DNA of 9,850 nucleotides from an uncultured Clostridium sp. (GTDB lineage: Bacteria > Bacillota > Clostridia > Lachnospirales > Lachnospiraceae), in the NCBI GenBank assembly GCA_900551135.1, contig URUX01000086.1, positions 1 to 9,850 of the forward strand, written 5' to 3'. This document shows, one piece after another, positions 6,203-9,850 of the stretch (positions within the stretch are counted from its first letter, which is position 1; each line of letters opens with the position of its first letter). The position numbers and the translations under genes are program-made. The notes under the pieces were generated by a model, which worked only from the letters and a program-made list of their open reading frames with translations, ran no database searches and was not told the DNA's origin.

Positions 6203-7534
6203 ATGAAAAACAACTATCTTGCTCAATTTTTTGGGAAATCCCAGAATTATACGGAAATCCCCAACCAGCTCTTTAAGGAGTACAATGTAAAAAAAGGACT
6301 CCGAAATGAAGACGGTACCGGTGTGTGTATTGGCCTTACCAAGATTTCTGATGTAGTAGGTTATACGCAGGAGGATGGCAAAAAGACAGATACGCCTGGT
6401 GATTTGTATTACAGAGGGTACAGCATTCGGGAATTAGTAGCCAATAAACGTCCGACCCATGGTTATGAGGAGGTCTGCTTTTTGCTGCTGTTTGGCTATC
6501 TCCCCCGGAAAGAAGACCTGGAGCGGTTCTGTCAGGTGTTAAAGGATATGTATGAACTGCCCTATGAGTTTCTGGAAACCAACATTCTCCGGACTCCGGC
6601 GAAAAACCTGATGAATAAGATTCAGCACGCAGTTCTGGCCCTTTACAATTATGATGAGGAGCCGGATGACATTGACGAGTACAAGACCCTGATCAAGGGA
6701 GTAAACCTGATTGCTAAGATGCCGTCCATTATCTGCTACGAATATATGAGCAAGGAGCATTATTTTAACCGTAAGAGTCTGGTGCTCCATTATCCGAAAA
6801 GAGAGTATTCCATTGCAGAAAACTTCCTGTACATGCTTCGGGAGGACAAACAGTTCAGCGCCCAGGAAGCCAATCTGCTGGATGTGCTGTTAATGCTTCA
6901 TGCGGATCACGGCGGCGGCAATAACTCTACGTTTACCAACGTTGTGATTTCTTCCACCAATACGGATATTTATTCCACTATCTGCGGTTCCATCGGTTCG
7001 TTAAAGGGTCCGCGCCATGGCGGAGCCAATTTGAAGGCATCAGAGATGATGGATGAAGTAATCGCCCTGACTGGATATACGACAGATAAAGCGGCAGTGA
7101 AAGCCGTGATCCGCCGGATTACCGGAAAAGAACTGTATGATAAGAGCGGTCTGGTTTACGGATTCGGCCATGCGGTTTATACGATTTCGGATCCAAGAGC
7201 AGAACTTTTGAGAATTTACTGCGAAGAGGTTGCAAAGGAACAGGGCAAAATGAAGGAGTTCTATTTCTACCGCCTCTTTGAAGAATGTGTAAAAGAAGTC
7301 ATCATGGAAGATAAGCACCGGATTATTCCTACCAATGTAGACTACTACAGCGGATTTGCTTATGACATGCTGAGAATCCCCAGAGAACTGTATACTCCGT
7401 TGTTTGTAACCAGCCGTCTGGTAGGCTGGATAGCCCACAATATTGAGAATAAGCTTTATGATGGAAAGATTATGCGTCCTGCAACCAGATATGTAGGCGA
7501 AAATGTGCCTTATAAGGCAGTGGAAGAACGATAG
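6203..7534 (+). CDS. Citrate synthase (citrate/2-methylcitrate synthase family)
   Basis: Cytoplasmic enzyme of 443 residues that condenses acetyl-CoA with oxaloacetate to citrate. In anaerobes of this type it usually feeds 2-oxoglutarate and glutamate synthesis. By alignment from memory with the E. coli enzyme, the catalytic triad is His272 in GPRHGGAN, His323 in GFGHAVY and Asp380 in NVDYYSG. Further family motifs are LYYRGYSIREL (68-78), the oxaloacetate-site segment LHADHGGGN (232-240), the conserved arginine of DPRAELLR (Arg332), and RLVGWIAH (405-412). AAGGAGGG (6188-6194) lies 8 bases before the ATG. The gene starts 20 bases after the NlpC/P60 stop and is followed by a hairpin, so it is likely transcribed from the promoter at 4469. 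HADHGGGN differs from the HADHEQN of the E. coli type. 2-Methylcitrate synthase activity cannot be excluded, but no prp genes are adjacent. Confidence 0.95.
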   Translation: MKNNYLAQFFGKSQNYTEIPNQLFKEYNVKKGLRNEDGTGVCIGLTKISDVVGYTQEDGKKTDTPGDLYYRGYSIRELVANKRPTHGYEEVCFLLLFGYLPRKEDLERFCQVLKDMYELPYEFLETNILRTPAKNLMNKIQHAVLALYNYDEEPDDIDEYKTLIKGVNLIAKMPSIICYEYMSKEHYFNRKSLVLHYPKREYSIAENFLYMLREDKQFSAQEANLLDVLLMLHADHGGGNNSTFTNVVISSTNTDIYSTICGSIGSLKGPRHGGANLKASEMMDEVIALTGYTTDKAAVKAVIRRITGKELYDKSGLVYGFGHAVYTISDPRAELLRIYCEEVAKEQGKMKEFYFYRLFEECVKEVIMEDKHRIIPTNVDYYSGFAYDMLRIPRELYTPLFVTSRLVGWIAHNIENKLYDGKIMRPATRYVGENVPYKAVEER

Positions 7535-7554
7535 TATCCGCATATGCGGGATAC
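7534..7554 (+). repeat. Imperfect hairpin at the citrate synthase stop codon
   Basis: GTATCC (7534-7539) pairs with GGATAC (7549-7554), with an inner GC/GC pairing around ATAT and one unpaired G. It begins at the last base of the citrate synthase stop codon and lies just before the stronger hairpin. It may protect the 3' end or assist termination. Confidence 0.4.
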
Positions 7555-7558
7555 GAAC

Positions 7559-7590
7559 CAAACGCCGGACTTGTTCACGTCCGGCGTTTG
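7559..7590 (+). terminator. Perfect 12-bp hairpin, probable terminator after citrate synthase
   Basis: CAAACGCCGGAC (7559-7570) and GTCCGGCGTTTG (7579-7590) are perfect reverse complements around the 8-base loop TTGTTCAC. The stem is GC-rich in its middle with an A-rich left foot and T-rich right foot, as in rho-independent terminators. The bases after it (TCGAATATAA) lack a T run, so termination may be partial, and the coaE ribosome site starts only 8 bases later. Confidence 0.6.
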
Positions 7591-7615
7591 TCGAATATAA
7601 GGAGGAAGTCCGGGT

Positions 7616-8236
7616 ATGAAGCGGATAATAGGAGTTACCGGAGGAGTCGGTTCTGGAAAAAGCCAGGTTCTGGCCATTCTCAGTCAGGATTTTAAAGCCA
7701 GAGTGATTTTGGCAGATGAGGTGGCCCACCGTCTGATGGAGCCGGGGGAAGCAGGTTACTGTCAGGTAGTAAAGGCTCTGGGAAGCGATTTTTTAATGCC
7801 CGATGGACAGATAGACAGGAAAAAGCTGGCCGATTTGATTTTTGGTGATAAAAAGGCTCTTGAAAAGATGAATCAGATCATCCATCCCATGACCTGGGCT
7901 GCTGTGAAAAAACTGGCAGAGTCTGCACCAGAAGAACTGGTCATAGTAGAATCCGCCCTTATGGGAGAGGAACAGAGAGAGGATTATGAAGAAATCTGGT
8001 ATGTTTTTGTCTCCCGGGAAGAACGGATTCAAAGGCTTATGAAAAGCAGGGGATATTCCAGACAGAAGTGTCTGGATATTATGGCCAGCCAGAAAAAAGA
8101 AGAAGATTTTCGGGCTATCAGTGACAGAGTCATTGACAATAATGGATCTTTAGTAGATACTAAGAGGCAGATAGCAACCATATTATCGTCTGAAAGGACA
8201 GGAAAAGGAATCGATAGAAATCATGAGATTTGTTAG
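7616..8236 (+). CDS. coaE: Dephospho-CoA kinase
   Basis: Last enzyme of coenzyme A synthesis: phosphorylates the ribose 3'-hydroxyl of dephospho-CoA with ATP, in the cytoplasm. It has 206 residues, the usual length. The N-terminus IIGVTGGVGSGKS holds the P-loop (9-16). Then come LADEVAHRL (32-40), the acceptor-side region with conserved Asp34, DRKKLADLIF (67-76), IIHPMT (89-93 region), the LID-like segment REERIQRLMKSRGYSRQK (134-151), and the C-terminal signature AISDRVIDNNGSLVDTKRQI (167-186). The segment usually reading D-x-PLLFE is VESALMGE here, a variation of that motif. AAGGAGG (7599-7605) is 10 bases from the ATG. The 3' end overlaps the next gene by 14 bases, suggesting coupled translation. 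Upstream hairpins separate it from the citrate synthase gene; I find no convincing dedicated promoter. Confidence 0.94.
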   Translation: MKRIIGVTGGVGSGKSQVLAILSQDFKARVILADEVAHRLMEPGEAGYCQVVKALGSDFLMPDGQIDRKKLADLIFGDKKALEKMNQIIHPMTWAAVKKLAESAPEELVIVESALMGEEQREDYEEIWYVFVSREERIQRLMKSRGYSRQKCLDIMASQKKEEDFRAISDRVIDNNGSLVDTKRQIATILSSERTGKGIDRNHEIC

Positions 8237-9020
8237 TATTGCAAGCGGAAGCAGCGGAAACTGCATCTATGTGGGTTCAGAAAACAGTCACATTTTAATT
8301 GATGCAGGAATCAGCGCCAGGCGGATTGAGCAGAGCCTGAACGAAATCGGCCTGAAGGGAAGCGATTTGGACGGTATTTTCATTACCCACGAACATTCTG
8401 ATCATATCAGAGGACTGGGGGTTCTGGCCAGAAAATTTCAGAAGCCGATCTTTGGAACCAGAGAAACGCTGGAGGAAATCGAAAAGAATGCATCGCTGGG
8501 CAAATTTGATACAGAATTGCTGACACCGGTTTTGCCGGATACGGAACTGGAAATCGGCGATTTGCAGATTCATCCGTTTTGTGTTGACCATGATGCCGCC
8601 AATCCTGTGGCCTACCGGGTTAAAAACGGCAGAAAGTCCGTGGCAGTTGCTACCGACATGGGGCACTACGACCAGTATATCATTGACAACCTGCAGCATT
8701 TGGACGCAGTTTTATTAGAATCCAACCATGATGTGAGAATGCTGGAAACTGGCCCCTATCCCTATTATTTAAAGCGGCGGATTTTAGGTGACCACGGTCA
8801 TCTGTCCAATGAAAATGCGGGACGCCTTCTGTGCCAGATTCTCCATGACGGGTTAAAACACATCTTTCTGGGACACTTAAGCAAGGAAAATAATTATGAA
8901 GAACTGGCCTATGAAACAGTTCGTTTAGAGATTACAGAAGGAGAAACTCCTTACAATGTCATGGATTTTTCCATCAGCGTGGCCGGAAGGGACAGGATGT
9001 CAGAGATTATTACGATTTAA
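8223..9020 (+). CDS. MBL-fold metallo-hydrolase, YycJ/WalJ-like
   Basis: Predicted cytoplasmic metallo-beta-lactamase-fold hydrolase of 265 residues, normal for the YycJ/WalJ group. The N-terminus FVSIASGSSGNCIYV is the hallmark of that group. Metal-binding residues are THEHSDH (His56, His58, Asp60, His61), His123 in CVDHDA, Asp145 in VATDMGH, and a late histidine in LGHLS (His218); GDHGHLSNE (189-197) is also group-typical. In Bacillus-type bacteria this gene sits at the end of the walRK operon and is linked to wall and replication control, with 5'-exonuclease-like activity proposed. Here it is instead coupled to coaE: its ATG overlaps the coaE 3' end, with AAAAGGAA about 12 bases upstream. 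The substrate is not known from sequence. Confidence 0.9.
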   Translation: MRFVSIASGSSGNCIYVGSENSHILIDAGISARRIEQSLNEIGLKGSDLDGIFITHEHSDHIRGLGVLARKFQKPIFGTRETLEEIEKNASLGKFDTELLTPVLPDTELEIGDLQIHPFCVDHDAANPVAYRVKNGRKSVAVATDMGHYDQYIIDNLQHLDAVLLESNHDVRMLETGPYPYYLKRRILGDHGHLSNENAGRLLCQILHDGLKHIFLGHLSKENNYEELAYETVRLEITEGETPYNVMDFSISVAGRDRMSEIITI

Positions 9021-9034
9021 AAGGAGAGAACGAC

Positions 9035-9307
9035 ATGAACAGAGTAATTATCACAGTAGTAGGAAAAGACACAGTGGGAATCATTGCCAAAGTATGTACC
9101 TATCTGGCAGAAAGCCATATAAATATTTTGGATATTTCCCAGACCATTGTTCAGGAATTTTTCAATATGATGATGATTGTGGACATGCAGAATGCCACTG
9201 CTTCTTTTGAGGAGGCAGCAGCAGGCCTGGATCAGGTTGGCCAGGAGATGGGCGTTACCATTAAGTGCCAGAGAGAAGAAATTTTTACAAAGATGCACAG
9301 AATCTAA
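9035..9307 (+). CDS. Small ACT-domain protein (UPF0237-like)
   Basis: A 90-residue protein made of one ACT domain, a fold that binds amino acids or other small ligands and often dimerises. The opening IITVVGKDTVGIIAKVCTYL with Gly-Lys-Asp at 10-12 and Gly15 is the usual ligand-loop motif. It continues NILDISQTIVQEFFNMMMIVDM and ends with a helix and a final strand. It lacks any catalytic domain. AAGGAG (9021-9026) is 8 bases before the ATG, and the start is 14 bases after the MBL gene stop. It is followed 23 bases later by a PFL/UPF0210-family gene. This two-gene order is recurrent in Firmicutes (for example in streptococci), which suggests the ACT protein senses a ligand for its partner. Ligand and process are unknown to me. 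Confidence 0.9.
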   Translation: MNRVIITVVGKDTVGIIAKVCTYLAESHINILDISQTIVQEFFNMMMIVDMQNATASFEEAAAGLDQVGQEMGVTIKCQREEIFTKMHRI

Positions 9308-9330
9308 ACAGGACGAAAGGCGGCAGACGG

Positions 9331-9850
9331 ATGATTAATATTTACGAAGTAAACGAAACCAACAAGATGATTGAGCAGGAAAACCTGGACGTCCGTACCA
9401 TTACCATGGGCATCAGCCTGTTAGACTGCGCAGACAGCAATCTGGATACGGTAAATGAAAAGATTTACAAGAAGATCACGGCATTAGCCAGGGATCTGGT
9501 ATCTACCGGAGAGGCTATTTCCAGAGATTTCGGAATTCCCATTGTCAATAAACGGATTTCTGTTACCCCCATTGCCCTGGTAGGCGCCTCTTCCTGCAAA
9601 ACGCCGGAAGACTTTGTTACCATTGCAAAAACATTAGACCGGGCAGCCAAAGAAGTTGGTGTAAACTTTATCGGCGGCTATTCCGCTCTGGTTAATAAGG
9701 GAATGACTACGGCAGATAAAAATCTGATGCTTTCTATCCCGCAGGCTCTGGCTGAGACAGAGCGGGTATGCAGTTCCGTTAATGTAGGTTCCACCAAAAC
9801 CGGACTGGACATGGATGCCATTCAGTTAATGGGTGAGATTGTGAAAAAGA
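9331..9850 (+). CDS. PFL-family protein, UPF0210/DUF711 (3' end outside window)
   Basis: The first 173 codons of a longer gene, open to the window edge with no stop. Start ATG at 9331, with AAAGG (9316-9320) upstream, a modest ribosome site. The beginning reads MINIYEVNETNKMIEQENLD, followed by RTITMGISLLDC (a family-typical N-terminal segment), TPIALVGASS, a stretch with FIGGYSALV, and CSSVNVGSTKTGLDMDAI. These match the UPF0210 / PFL-like family as I recall it, whose full length is about 450 residues. The fold resembles pyruvate formate-lyase, but I know of no proof of glycyl-radical chemistry, and the C-terminal part is not in view. It is the downstream partner of the ACT protein. Molecular function is not assigned. 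Confidence 0.88.
   Translation, partial: MINIYEVNETNKMIEQENLDVRTITMGISLLDCADSNLDTVNEKIYKKITALARDLVSTGEAISRDFGIPIVNKRISVTPIALVGASSCKTPEDFVTIAKTLDRAAKEVGVNFIGGYSALVNKGMTTADKNLMLSIPQALAETERVCSSVNVGSTKTGLDMDAIQLMGEIVKK

Noticed and set aside
7571..7601. TTGTTC and TATAAG as a coaE promoter
   Set aside because: Spacing is 19 bases, the -35 lies in the hairpin loop, and the -10 runs into the ribosome site, so initiation there would leave almost no leader.
7040..7729. 229-codon open frame on the - strand across the citrate synthase end and coaE start
   Set aside because: It crosses two well-supported + strand genes and the hairpin between them, has no recognisable domain, and is best explained as a chance frame.
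8956..9210. 84-codon + strand frame bridging the MBL and ACT genes
   Set aside because: It overlaps both genes in another frame, has no suitable ribosome site, and its product has no domain character.

Overview
The window looks like ordinary chromosomal sequence from a low-to-mid GC Firmicute, most likely a Lachnospiraceae / Clostridium cluster XIVa gut anaerobe. The grounds are the strong AGGAGG-type ribosome sites before most genes, the short gaps with all genes on the + strand, and protein families typical of that group: a Na/Pi cotransporter fused to PhoU, an SH3b–NlpC/P60 wall hydrolase, and the ACT / PFL-family pair. The taxonomic call is inference; no rRNA or marker gene is present. 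I see no mobile element, CRISPR array, tRNA or rRNA.

Layout. Positions 1-548 hold the 3' part of an M19 membrane dipeptidase. A 149-base gap follows, with an 18-bp Pho-box-like direct repeat (7-4-7) and a third copy of the hexamer on the same 11-bp spacing. It leads into a tight three-gene unit (698-4457): Na/Pi cotransporter with a C-terminal PhoU-like domain, OmpR/PhoB-type response regulator, and membrane histidine kinase. The first two overlap by 22 bases. A good sigma-A-type promoter with an extended -10 (4469-4497) sits in the next gap. It would drive a membrane-anchored four-SH3b NlpC/P60 peptidase (4557-6182) and a citrate synthase 20 bases further on (6203-7534). A 12-bp perfect hairpin (7559-7590) separates these from coaE (dephospho-CoA kinase), which overlaps a YycJ/WalJ-like metallo-beta-lactamase-fold hydrolase. 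A small ACT-domain protein and the first 173 codons of a PFL/UPF0210-family protein follow and run off the end.

How the genes may work together. The first operon reads as a phosphate-sensing and uptake module: transporter plus PhoU domain next to a PhoP/PhoR-like two-component system, behind its own likely binding site. The other genes are housekeeping functions: wall turnover, entry to the oxidative TCA branch or glutamate synthesis, and coenzyme A synthesis. The ACT + PFL pair is widely conserved but lacks an assigned role as far as I know, and is the most under-described item here. I found no clearly novel multi-gene system. The observations most worth following are the Pho-box/transporter/two-component arrangement, the A-B-A-B duplication of SH3 domains, and the ACT–PFL pair.
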